DNA from: JABGPL01 sp964387885 | GTDB lineage: Bacteria; Electryoneota; AABM5-125-24; Hatepunaeales; Hatepunaeaceae | DNA: 64,000 nucleotides | Direction of reading: 5' to 3' | NCBI GenBank assembly: GCA_964387885.1 | Contig: CAYLYZ010000018.1 | Span: 1-64,000, forward strand | Part shown: positions 53,287 through 60,553 of the stretch, piece by piece | How positions within the stretch are numbered: position 1 is the stretch's first letter | How the letters are laid out: each line of letters opens with the position of its first letter | Made by a program: the position numbers and the translations under genes | The notes under the pieces: model-generated | What the model saw: only the letters and a program-made list of their open reading frames with translations | Databases searched by the model: none | What the model was told of the DNA's origin: nothing

Positions 53287-53305
53287 ACATACGATAATCG
53301 TTTAG
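53268..53305. promoter_or_regulatory. TetR-type operator palindrome
   Basis: A 38-bp dyad CTAAACGAT..ATCGTTTAG, with arms CTAAACGATATCGTAT and ATACGATAATCGTTTAG around a short centre. It overlaps the -10 and start site. An extra AAACGAT half-site is at 53251-53257. This is the layout expected for autorepression by the TetR gene 25 bases downstream. Confidence 0.85.
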
Positions 53306-53329
53306 TTTTTTGCTTAATGGTCTATTCTT

Positions 53330-53926
53330 ATGCCAGATAGTTCACTTTCAGGCAGACAAGTCGTGAAAAGAACACACATTAAAGACTCAGCTTCTGAGAT
53401 GTTCAGAAAATATGGTTTCATTCGGGTTACAGTTGAAGAACTGTGTGAAGCCGCTTCGGTATCAAAGGCAACATTTTACAAGTATTTTCCCAACAAGATC
53501 GAACTCGTAAAGGAAATACTTGTTGAAAACTATGAAAAAGGATATAAATGGTTCGGTGACCTGATTGAATCCAAATGCCCCCTGACTGATAAAGTCGAAG
53601 AAATTATAGACTATAAGCTCAAGCAAGTTGAGTATTGGGGTGATGCTTTCATATCCGATCTTTTAGATTCGGATGAAGTATTGGGGGATTTGATATTGTC
53701 AACGTTAAAACGCTTCATGTCGATGTTCATTGACTTTATCGAAAAACAACAGGTTATGGGTGAAATTCGTAGCGACATTAAACCTCATGTAATCCTGACC
53801 TTAACAATGAAGATCCGTGAACTGATAAAGGATCCGGAGGTTCGAGCACTATTCCGGGACAACACTGAAATGGCAAGGGTGATGAACGAGTTCATTTTTT
53901 ATGGTTTACTTGGAAAACCGAAATAA
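53330..53926 (+). CDS. TetR/AcrR family transcriptional regulator
   Basis: A 198-residue regulator. The N-terminal TetR HTH (about 14-60) reads IKDSASEMFRKYGFIRVTVEELCEAASVSKATFYKYFPNK, with the canonical recognition helix VSKATFYKYF. The C-terminal ligand domain is all-helical and unrecognised. It is first gene of an operon whose promoter carries a strong palindrome, so it most likely represses itself and the downstream beta-barrel/ABC/LolA-like genes. The leader has no evident Shine-Dalgarno before the ATG. Confidence 0.93.
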   Translation: MPDSSLSGRQVVKRTHIKDSASEMFRKYGFIRVTVEELCEAASVSKATFYKYFPNKIELVKEILVENYEKGYKWFGDLIESKCPLTDKVEEIIDYKLKQVEYWGDAFISDLLDSDEVLGDLILSTLKRFMSMFIDFIEKQQVMGEIRSDIKPHVILTLTMKIRELIKDPEVRALFRDNTEMARVMNEFIFYGLLGKPK

Positions 53927-53930
53927 GATT

Positions 53931-55076
53931 ATGAAATTCAGAACCATAAACATTACAATAGTCTATGTCATTTTATTCATGTCTTCGACGAAAACGGTTA
54001 AGTCGGAGGAATCAAAACTTGATTTTGGCTTTAAGATACAGGCTTCGAGTTGGTTGGAATCGACATTTAATGAGGACACTGATTTTCATCGATTCGGTGT
54101 TCGGTTCATTCCGGAATTGTCGCTTGTTAGAAAGTTGCATAATGGGATATCCATAGATTCGGACATTTCATACAACGTCTTAGGAGCTATCAAAGACGGT
54201 AATAGAGATTCTAAAACGGAGCTATATCGTCTGAAACTCAGACTGATCACAAACCGTTCCGATTTTCGAATAGGTTTGCAGAAAATCAATTTCGGACCGG
54301 CTCAGTTACTCAGATCACTTCGCTGGTTTGATCAAATTGATCCTCGAGATCCAACCGGACAAACTGATGGTCTTTGGGGCGCACTGTATCGCCGGTTTTG
54401 GGATAATAATGCGAATCTCTGGGTATGGGGGCTCTGCAAGAATGAAGATCTAAAGGGCATTGATCCCTTCCCAACAATCAATGATGAGATGGAATTCGGT
54501 GGAAGAATTCAATATCCTGTCCCTCGCGGTGAAATCGGTGGGACCTTTCACCAAAGACAAACTGCGATTATTGATCATCTGAATGAATTTTACGATCGGG
54601 ATTATACTGAAAGACGTTTTGCGCTTGATGGGAGGTGGGATATAGAAATAGGATTCTGGTTTGAGGCTGCTGTAATTAACAACGAACACAAGCGATTTCC
54701 CAATAGATGGACAAAATTGCTTACAATTGGAATTGATTATACTATACCAATTGCCAGCGGTTTATTTTGCACGGTTGAAAATTTTTCGTCATCAATGACC
54801 GATAAGCTTTTCGCAACAGGAACGGATTATCATGTTTCAGCACTGATGATGAACATACCTGTCAGTTTCAAAGACACACCTATGTTGATGGGATATTGGG
54901 ATTGGGACAGGAAGAAAGCATTTTTGTATTTCGACTGGCGCAGGAATTATGAGACCATTGATTTGCACCTCAACGTATTCAAATATCCCGATTCGACCGG
55001 ATTAAGCGGATTGTCAAACCGGGGAGGATTTGGTAGAGGTTATGGGGGGGGAGTGATGGTTGTGTGGAATCATTAA
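53931..55076 (+). CDS. Predicted outer-membrane beta-barrel protein, unknown
   Basis: From ATG 53931 (4 bases after the tetR stop) 381 residues: signal peptide (TINITIVYVILFMSSTKTVKS) and then repeated alternating hydrophobic/polar strands with aromatic girdles (FRIGLQKINFGPAQLLRSL, FWFEAAVINNEHKRF, MLMGYWDWDRKKAFLYFDWR), the look of a porin-like barrel of about 14-18 strands. No family named with confidence. It is co-transcribed with the TetR regulator and an ABC exporter, so it may be the outer-membrane part of the same system. Confidence 0.72.
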   Translation: MKFRTINITIVYVILFMSSTKTVKSEESKLDFGFKIQASSWLESTFNEDTDFHRFGVRFIPELSLVRKLHNGISIDSDISYNVLGAIKDGNRDSKTELYRLKLRLITNRSDFRIGLQKINFGPAQLLRSLRWFDQIDPRDPTGQTDGLWGALYRRFWDNNANLWVWGLCKNEDLKGIDPFPTINDEMEFGGRIQYPVPRGEIGGTFHQRQTAIIDHLNEFYDRDYTERRFALDGRWDIEIGFWFEAAVINNEHKRFPNRWTKLLTIGIDYTIPIASGLFCTVENFSSSMTDKLFATGTDYHVSALMMNIPVSFKDTPMLMGYWDWDRKKAFLYFDWRRNYETIDLHLNVFKYPDSTGLSGLSNRGGFGRGYGGGVMVVWNH

Positions 55077-55107
55077 TACACAATGTAATTTAGATCCAAA
55101 CACATTA

Positions 55108-55141
55108 TCAGTAGGTCGAACATTCCTGTTCGATCTACTGA
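55108..55141. repeat. Inverted repeat in the gap before the ABC ATPase
   Basis: Arms TCAGTAGGTCGAACA and TGTTCGATCTACTGA (15 bp, one G-U pair) around TTCC, 22 bases before the ABC gene. It looks like a dispersed GTAGGTCGAACA palindrome. It could stabilise the downstream mRNA. Confidence 0.65.
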
Positions 55142-55163
55142 TAAACAAAAACAGGACTATATA

Positions 55164-55889
55164 ATGGAAAACTCAAAGTTGATCAGAACTGAAAACCTGA
55201 TGAAAAAATTCCCGGTCGGGAAGGGATTTTTTACAGCACTGCGCGATATCAACCTCGAATTCGATAAAGGTGAATTCACCGGCTTGGTCGGTCCCAGTGG
55301 TTCGGGTAAAACTACATTACTTAACATCATCGGCGCACTTGACGATCCATCGGATGGTGAAGCCTATGTTATGAATTCTGAAGTCAGTCAACTCAACCAC
55401 GGAGACGCTGCCGAGCTTCGTAACCAGCATCTGGGTTTTATCTTCCAGACTTACAATCTACTGCCCGTTTATAACGTTTTTGAGAATGTCGAGTTTCCAC
55501 TACTGCTGTTGAGGCTGCCTTCAAAACAAAGACGGCAGATGGTAATGGATGCGCTGGAATGGGTTGGATTAACGGACAAAGTCAAGTCAAAACCGGCAAA
55601 TTTATCTGGTGGTGAGCGCCAACGTGTGGCAATTGCTCGCGCTATGGTTAAAAAGCCAAAGATTGTGTTAGCTGACGAACCCACAGCGAATCTGGATGCC
55701 AAAAACTCCCACAATGTCCTGAAAATGATGGTTGATCTCAATCGCGAATTGAAGTCTACTTTTATTTTTGCAACCCATGACGAAAAAGTAATCCGCTATC
55801 TACGCCGGAAAATCACACTCGAAGATGGCAAAGTGGTTGAGGATATTGCTATGACTTCAACGGAACTGAATGGTGGGAGTTTATCATGA
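55164..55889 (+). CDS. ABC transporter ATP-binding protein, LolD/MacB type
   Basis: ATPase of an ABC exporter acting in the envelope. The 241 residues have Walker A GPSGSGKTT, the Q-loop FIFQTYNLLPVYNVFENVE, the signature LSGGERQRVAIARAM and Walker B IVLADEPTANLD, then an H-loop THD. This is the MacB/LolD/FtsE subfamily, which pairs with four-helix permeases, as found directly downstream. ATGA overlap with the first permease. Confidence 0.95.
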   Translation: MENSKLIRTENLMKKFPVGKGFFTALRDINLEFDKGEFTGLVGPSGSGKTTLLNIIGALDDPSDGEAYVMNSEVSQLNHGDAAELRNQHLGFIFQTYNLLPVYNVFENVEFPLLLLRLPSKQRRQMVMDALEWVGLTDKVKSKPANLSGGERQRVAIARAMVKKPKIVLADEPTANLDAKNSHNVLKMMVDLNRELKSTFIFATHDEKVIRYLRRKITLEDGKVVEDIAMTSTELNGGSLS

Positions 55890-57064
55890 CAGTCCTGAGA
55901 CTTGCGATGCGCAATGTCCTCGGCGCCGGATTGAAAACCTGGCTCAACGTGGCAGTACTTTCACTGGCATTTGTAGTGATTGTCTGGGTGCAGGGCTTTT
56001 ATGACGGAGTTAACCAGCAGGCACTCGACGCAATAATTGACATAGAATACGCCGGTGGGCAGTTCTGGCATGAGGAATATGATAAGTTTGATCCCCTGAC
56101 ACTTGAACAGAGTCATGGGAAGATTACACCTGATATTCAGAAGATGATCGATGACGGAAATGCATTTCCAATTCTAACAACTCTTGGAGCCATATATCCG
56201 CAAGGACGAATGATATCGGTAATGATAAAGGGCGTCCAAACTGACCAGGATATCATACCGCTACCGTCCCACGTGTTGGAGAATGGAGATTCGGGTGTAA
56301 TACCCGCCTTGATAGGAACAAGAATGGCGGAAGCCGGTGAGATTGAGCAAGGCGACTTCATTACAATGCGATGGCGTGATGCAAATGGTACGTTTGATGC
56401 GACTGATGTTAAAATTGTCGAAATCATGAACACCATCGCTCCTTCAATTGATGCTGGACAAATCTGGATACCGATTGAAAAACTGCGTGAAGCCATGCAA
56501 ATGCCTGATGAGGCAACTGTTATAACGGTCAGAAAGGGATATGAAGTAAAAGCTGGAGAATTTGGAGCTTTCTATTTCATGCTGCCCGAAAAACTGCTTG
56601 AGGACATGATTAAAATCATTGAGGGACGTGACGTTTTCTGGCTGATCATGTATTCTCTCTTATCCGGATTGGGATTACTGGCAATATTTGACACACAAAT
56701 ACTCGCTGTATTCAGACGACGTAAGGAAATGGGCATGTTGATGGCGTTGGGCATGACACGCAGAGAAATCATTGGAACATTCACCCTCGAGGGTTTTATT
56801 CAGGGTGTTTTCTCAGTCATAGTAGCATTTATATGGGGTTCTCCACTCTGCTACTGGACATTAAAGACCGGTTTTCGTTTTGGAAATATCAAGGAAGGCG
56901 GTGGATTCGCTATCCCAACAGTCGTGTATCCTGATTATCACCCGACTCTTGTTTTTACAACCATTTTTGTTCTTCTGTTTTTCATTACTCTGGTCAGTTT
57001 CTGGCCAGCCCGAAGAATTGTAAAGCTGAAACCAACTGATGCCTTACGCGGGAGGTGGTCATGA
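55886..57064 (+). CDS. ABC transporter permease, FtsX/MacB_PCD type (1)
   Basis: A 392-residue permease of the LolC/MacB type: one N-terminal membrane helix (TWLNVAVLSLAFVVIVWVQGF), a large periplasmic MacB_PCD domain (about 40-245) and three C-terminal helices (about 255-385, with VFRRRKEMGMLMALGMTRREIIGTF, the coupling helix). LolC/E-like pairs extract lipoproteins or lipids from the inner membrane. The stop overlaps the second permease start by ATGA. Confidence 0.92.
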   Translation: MTVLRLAMRNVLGAGLKTWLNVAVLSLAFVVIVWVQGFYDGVNQQALDAIIDIEYAGGQFWHEEYDKFDPLTLEQSHGKITPDIQKMIDDGNAFPILTTLGAIYPQGRMISVMIKGVQTDQDIIPLPSHVLENGDSGVIPALIGTRMAEAGEIEQGDFITMRWRDANGTFDATDVKIVEIMNTIAPSIDAGQIWIPIEKLREAMQMPDEATVITVRKGYEVKAGEFGAFYFMLPEKLLEDMIKIIEGRDVFWLIMYSLLSGLGLLAIFDTQILAVFRRRKEMGMLMALGMTRREIIGTFTLEGFIQGVFSVIVAFIWGSPLCYWTLKTGFRFGNIKEGGGFAIPTVVYPDYHPTLVFTTIFVLLFFITLVSFWPARRIVKLKPTDALRGRWS

Positions 57065-58335
57065 TAGGATTCTACATTAAAGGCTTGTTCCGCGACCGTC
57101 ATCGTAGCTTGTTTCCCGTCCTGGTGGTTTTAATTGGCGTAATGATAACGACAACCCTGTATTGTTATATGGATGGGATGTTCGATCAATTCATTGCCGA
57201 TGCTGCCCGATTCGAAACCGGGCATGTTAAGGTGACTACGCAGGCATATAAAGACCTTGGTAGCGAATTTGCTAACGATCTCGCAATCGATAATGCAGAT
57301 TCAGTAACCGCGGATCTACGCACTCGCTATCCGGAATTACTCTGGGAGCAACGGATTAAATTTGGAGGATTACTTGACTTTTCAGATTCTCTCGGGAATC
57401 CTGTCGCTCAGGGACCTGTAATGGGAATCGCAACAGACTTAATGAGTCGAATAGATGATGAGGTTGATGTACTTCATCTAAAAAAAGCTCTCCGGTCTGG
57501 TCGTCTTCCTGAAAATCCCGGTGAGGCGTTGGCTGCGGTGAGACTATTAGATGAATTCAATCAGGAAATTGGCGCGGAAGCCCTAATGGTAACAGGATCT
57601 GCAACCGGTGGTATGGCAATTTTCAAGTTTAAGATCGTCGGTACAATTGAATTCGGTGTTCCAATTATGGATCGCAATCTCATCCTCGTTGATCTTGAGG
57701 ATGCGAGATGGGGACTTGATATGGAGAACTGGACTGGTGAAATTCTTGGATATCAACCAAAACTGGTTTACGATGAAAAAAGCGCTCTCACAATACGGGA
57801 TGATTTCAACAGAGCGTTCAGAGATTCTACCGATGAATATTCCATGACAATGACAGCACTCAGTGAGATGCCCCAGTTAGGGGTGTCGCTGAAAATCGCA
57901 AGTTTTGTAATGGCAATACTGGTATTGATTTTCGTCTTTGCCATGTCGATAGTTCTATGGAATACCGGGTTAATGCAGGGTATACGAAGATATGGCGAGT
58001 TTGGTGTCAGGCTCGCAATGGGAGAATCGAAGCGGCGGGTATACTTAGGTATGATTTACGAGTCCATCGCCGTTGGAATAATAGGATCGGTTCTCGGAAC
58101 CGCAATAGGATTGGGAATCTCCTATTATCTGCAGGAGGTCGGCATTGACATGACAAAAGCTATGCGTCAGGTGGATATGGTCATTTCCGGGGTACTCCAT
58201 GCGAAAATTACTCCGATGAGTTTTGTCATCGGATTCGTTCCAGGGTTAATGGCAACTATAATAGGAGCGGTATTTTCGGGTATAGGGATATTCAAACGGC
58301 AGACGGCGCAGTTATTTAAGGAGTTGGAAGAGTAA
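57061..58335 (+). CDS. ABC transporter permease, FtsX/MacB_PCD type (2)
   Basis: A 424-residue second permease of the same fold, partner of the first. I take the ATG at 57061 (GGGAGG upstream, ATGA overlap), two codons into the longest open frame. N-terminal helix (VLVVLIGVMITTTLYCYMDGM), periplasmic MacB_PCD domain (about 40-275) and three C-terminal helices with the coupling segment IRRYGEFGVRLAMGESKRRVYL. A heterodimeric transporter like LolCDE is implied. Confidence 0.92.
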   Translation: MIGFYIKGLFRDRHRSLFPVLVVLIGVMITTTLYCYMDGMFDQFIADAARFETGHVKVTTQAYKDLGSEFANDLAIDNADSVTADLRTRYPELLWEQRIKFGGLLDFSDSLGNPVAQGPVMGIATDLMSRIDDEVDVLHLKKALRSGRLPENPGEALAAVRLLDEFNQEIGAEALMVTGSATGGMAIFKFKIVGTIEFGVPIMDRNLILVDLEDARWGLDMENWTGEILGYQPKLVYDEKSALTIRDDFNRAFRDSTDEYSMTMTALSEMPQLGVSLKIASFVMAILVLIFVFAMSIVLWNTGLMQGIRRYGEFGVRLAMGESKRRVYLGMIYESIAVGIIGSVLGTAIGLGISYYLQEVGIDMTKAMRQVDMVISGVLHAKITPMSFVIGFVPGLMATIIGAVFSGIGIFKRQTAQLFKELEE

Positions 58336-58385
58336 GGGAAGTATGAAAGTGATCTTGCTGGAGACTTTGAGTTAGTAAGGAAGCA

Positions 58386-58455
58386 CGTCGTTCCCGCGAA
58401 GGCGGGAATCCAGAAAAACAAAATACCTACTGGATTCCTGTCGCACAGAAATGAC
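58386..58455. repeat. REPIN-like inverted pair of GTTCCCGCG/CGCGGGAA palindromes
   Basis: Same composite as 35924-35994: a first unit CGTCGTTCCCGCGAAGGCGG.. and a second, decayed inverted unit starting CTGGATTCCTGTCGCACAG, with a short AT-rich spacer. A GTCACGTGTCCCCACCTGAC unit of the other family follows near 58489-58512. Confidence 0.8.
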
Positions 58456-58541
58456 ATTCCTTCTTAAACCTTAAATTCAAAAGAGTCGTGTCACGTGTCC
58501 CCACCTGACACTCAGAAAATTATCATTATCCGGAAAACATC

Positions 58542-59309
58542 ATGAAAACGATAAAGTTAGTTACATACATTGCGCTGATTACACTATTCAGCATCAATTC
58601 ATTTCAAACAGCTCAAGCCGAGGAAGTTTCAGGTGAGTACATCCTGAAAAAGATCGACGAAAATGTCTACCTCGACAAAGCAATGACTGAAGCAACGATG
58701 ACCGTATTTGACCGTCGTGGACGAGAACTGAACTTCAAATCCAGAGGCTGGATCAAAGGTGCAAATACTCGACTTGTTGAATACCTGTACCCACCACGTC
58801 AGAAAGGTGTGAAAATGCTAATGCGGGATGACAATCTATGGATGTACACACCCGAACCAACTGACAGGATTGTCACCATTTCAGGCCATATGCTCCGTCA
58901 GTCACTAAACGGCTCAGATCTGTCCTACGAAGACATGATGGAGAATCGTGAACTAATCGACAGTTATGATGCCAAAGTCATTGACAAGGAACAATACAAC
59001 GAACGCGAATGTTGGATAGTCGAATTAACTGCCAACCGTGAAGATGTATCATACCACTCACGAAAAATGTGGGTAGACGCAGAACGCTGGCTGGGATTGA
59101 AGGAAGAACGCTATGCAAAGAGTGGCAAATTGTTAAAACGGCTGGAAATTCTCGACGTGATCAAGCTTCAGAACAGATGGTATCCAAAGAAAATGCGTTT
59201 CAAGGATATGCTCTCGAAGGGTAAGGGAACAGAATATGTGATTGATAAGATCGATTTTGATGTAGATATTCCGGATCATTTATTTACGAAAGCGTCGTTG
59301 AGGAAGTGA
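58542..59309 (+). CDS. LolA-like outer-membrane lipoprotein-sorting protein (PF17131 type)
   Basis: A 255-residue periplasmic protein. Signal peptide LITLFSINSFQTAQA, then an unclosed beta-barrel of the LolA/LppX-like family: EATMTVFDRRGRELNFKSRGWIKGANTRLVEYLYPPRQKGVKMLMRDDNLWMYTPE. This type is annotated as outer membrane lipoprotein-sorting protein and is often encoded with MacB/LolC-like ABC permeases. Here it closes the TetR-controlled unit. Likely carries a hydrophobic ligand (lipid or lipoprotein) across the periplasm. Confidence 0.9.
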   Translation: MKTIKLVTYIALITLFSINSFQTAQAEEVSGEYILKKIDENVYLDKAMTEATMTVFDRRGRELNFKSRGWIKGANTRLVEYLYPPRQKGVKMLMRDDNLWMYTPEPTDRIVTISGHMLRQSLNGSDLSYEDMMENRELIDSYDAKVIDKEQYNERECWIVELTANREDVSYHSRKMWVDAERWLGLKEERYAKSGKLLKRLEILDVIKLQNRWYPKKMRFKDMLSKGKGTEYVIDKIDFDVDIPDHLFTKASLRK

Positions 59310-59353
59310 ATACCATCTGTTACCATAAGATTTCAAAAAACACCAAATCGTTA

Positions 59354-59605
59354 CCGTCAGGTTTCAAGCGAAGCGTAACCTGACGGAGTTGTTATAAACA
59401 AAGTTAAGTAATAAGCTACCGGGTTACGCTACGCTTGAAACCCGGTAGCAACATTGTAAGTTATAAGTTGATATCAAGTTTCAATTGTAAGTTAAAAGTT
59501 GCTGTCAGGTTTCAATTGTAAGTTATAAGTTGCCGTCAGGTTTCAAGCGAAGCGTAACCTGACCGCTTAAGTTGCCGTCAGGTTTCAAGCGAAGCGTAAC
59601 CTGAC
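59354..59605. repeat. REP palindromes and 31-bp units left of the RAYT gene
   Basis: Unit A at 59354-59386 is a 33-bp REP (CCGTCAGGTTTCAAGCGAAG.. closing ..CCTGACGG). Unit B at 59416-59448 has the inverted core TTACGCTACGCTTGAAA but outer arms CTACCGGG/CCCGGTAG, so both sides of the stem changed together. Two 31-bp units (AATTGTAAGTTATAAGTTGC..) at 59483-59513 and 59514-59544 run into REP C at 59533-59563, and REP D is at 59575-59605, 15 bases before the transposase start. Confidence 0.9.
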
Positions 59606-59619
59606 CGCTTAGGGAACTA

Positions 59620-60147
59620 ATGGGTACTCGCTATAGAATAGACGATGATGGAGCTTTCTTCATCACAACTACATCACATAATTTTCTCCCAATATTCCAT
59701 TCAGAAACAGATTATGAGATGGGTATTGATTCATTGAAATTCTGCTCTGAGAAATACAATGTTCTTATCACCGCATTCGTATTCATGCCAAATCACTGGC
59801 ATGGAGTACTCTGGCAAGAGGGTGGATTTGATGTAAGTGGATTCATGCGAGATTTTAAGAGATTTACTTCCGTGCAGATTAGAAAACAACTAATAAAACG
59901 TGAATTGGAAAAACCGTTTATTACTGGAAAATCCAAATCGGATCGGAAAACTTACTCGATCTGGAAACCTCGATTTGATGTTGTGCTTATTAAAAGCATT
60001 AATATGCTAAAAACAAAAGTCAACTATATTCACAATAACCCTTTAAAAAAACAACTCGTCGATCTTCCGGAGAAGTGGAGATGGTCGAGTGCGAGGTTTT
60101 ACATTCTTGATGAGGATGTTGGTGTACCAATTTATTGGATCGGTTAA
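59620..60147 (+). CDS. REP-associated tyrosine transposase (RAYT, Y1/IS200-like)
   Basis: A 175-residue HUH single-strand transposase. The HUH pair is HWH in FVFMPNHWHGVLWQ, and the C-terminal block VNYIHNNPLKKQLVDLPEKWRWSSARFY is the RAYT signature with a candidate catalytic Tyr. AGGG lies five bases before ATG. Complete and without frameshifts. The gene is flanked at both ends by REP palindromes sharing the CGAAGCGTAA core, as expected for a domesticated RAYT that moves or maintains REPs/REPINs rather than itself. No IS ends seen. Confidence 0.93.
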   Translation: MGTRYRIDDDGAFFITTTSHNFLPIFHSETDYEMGIDSLKFCSEKYNVLITAFVFMPNHWHGVLWQEGGFDVSGFMRDFKRFTSVQIRKQLIKRELEKPFITGKSKSDRKTYSIWKPRFDVVLIKSINMLKTKVNYIHNNPLKKQLVDLPEKWRWSSARFYILDEDVGVPIYWIG

Positions 60148-60157
60148 TTAAATGAAA

Positions 60158-60537
60158 CTGCCGGGTTACGCTTCGCTTGAAACCCGGCAGCAACAGCCGT
60201 AGTTACCGTCAGGTTTCATGCGAAGCATGCATGTTACCGTCAGGTTTCANNNNNNNNNNNNNNNNNNNNNNNNNNNNNNNNNNNNNNNNNNNNNNNNNNN
60301 NNNNNNNNNNNNNNNNNNNNNNNNNNNNNNNNNNNNNNNNNNNNNNNNNCCGTCAGGTTTCAAGCGAAGCATGCAAGTTTCCGTCAGGTTTCAAGCGAAG
60401 CATGCAAGTTTCCGTCAGGTTTCAAGCGAAGCATGCAAGTTTCCGTCAGGTTTCAACCGAAGCATGCAAGTTTCCGTCAGGTTTCAAGCGAAGCATGCAA
60501 GTTTCCGTCAGGTTTCAAGCGAAGCGTAACCTGACGG
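60158..60537. repeat. REP palindrome and 31-bp tandem array right of the RAYT gene, with assembly gap
   Basis: A full REP variant at 60158-60190 (CTGCCGGG / CCCGGCAG arms). Then 31-bp tandem units of truncated REP (CCGTCAGGTTTCAAGCGAAG then CATGCAAGTTT): at 60206 and 60237 before the gap, and at 60350, 60381, 60412, 60443 (one variant base) and 60474 after it. The last unit at 60505-60537 restores the complete palindrome. The array ends 16 bases before the stop of the LVIVD gene. Confidence 0.95.
60250..60349. other. Assembly gap (100 N)
   Basis: Exactly 100 N's inside a tandem repeat array. The flanking repeats are out of phase by the 31-bp period (113 bases between unit starts), so the true gap is not 100 bases. 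Confidence 0.99.
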
Positions 60538-60553
60538 TTGTCAATATCCCTGT

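Noticed and set aside
60206..60537. CRISPR array
   Set aside because: 31-bp units are contiguous tandem repeats without unique spacers.
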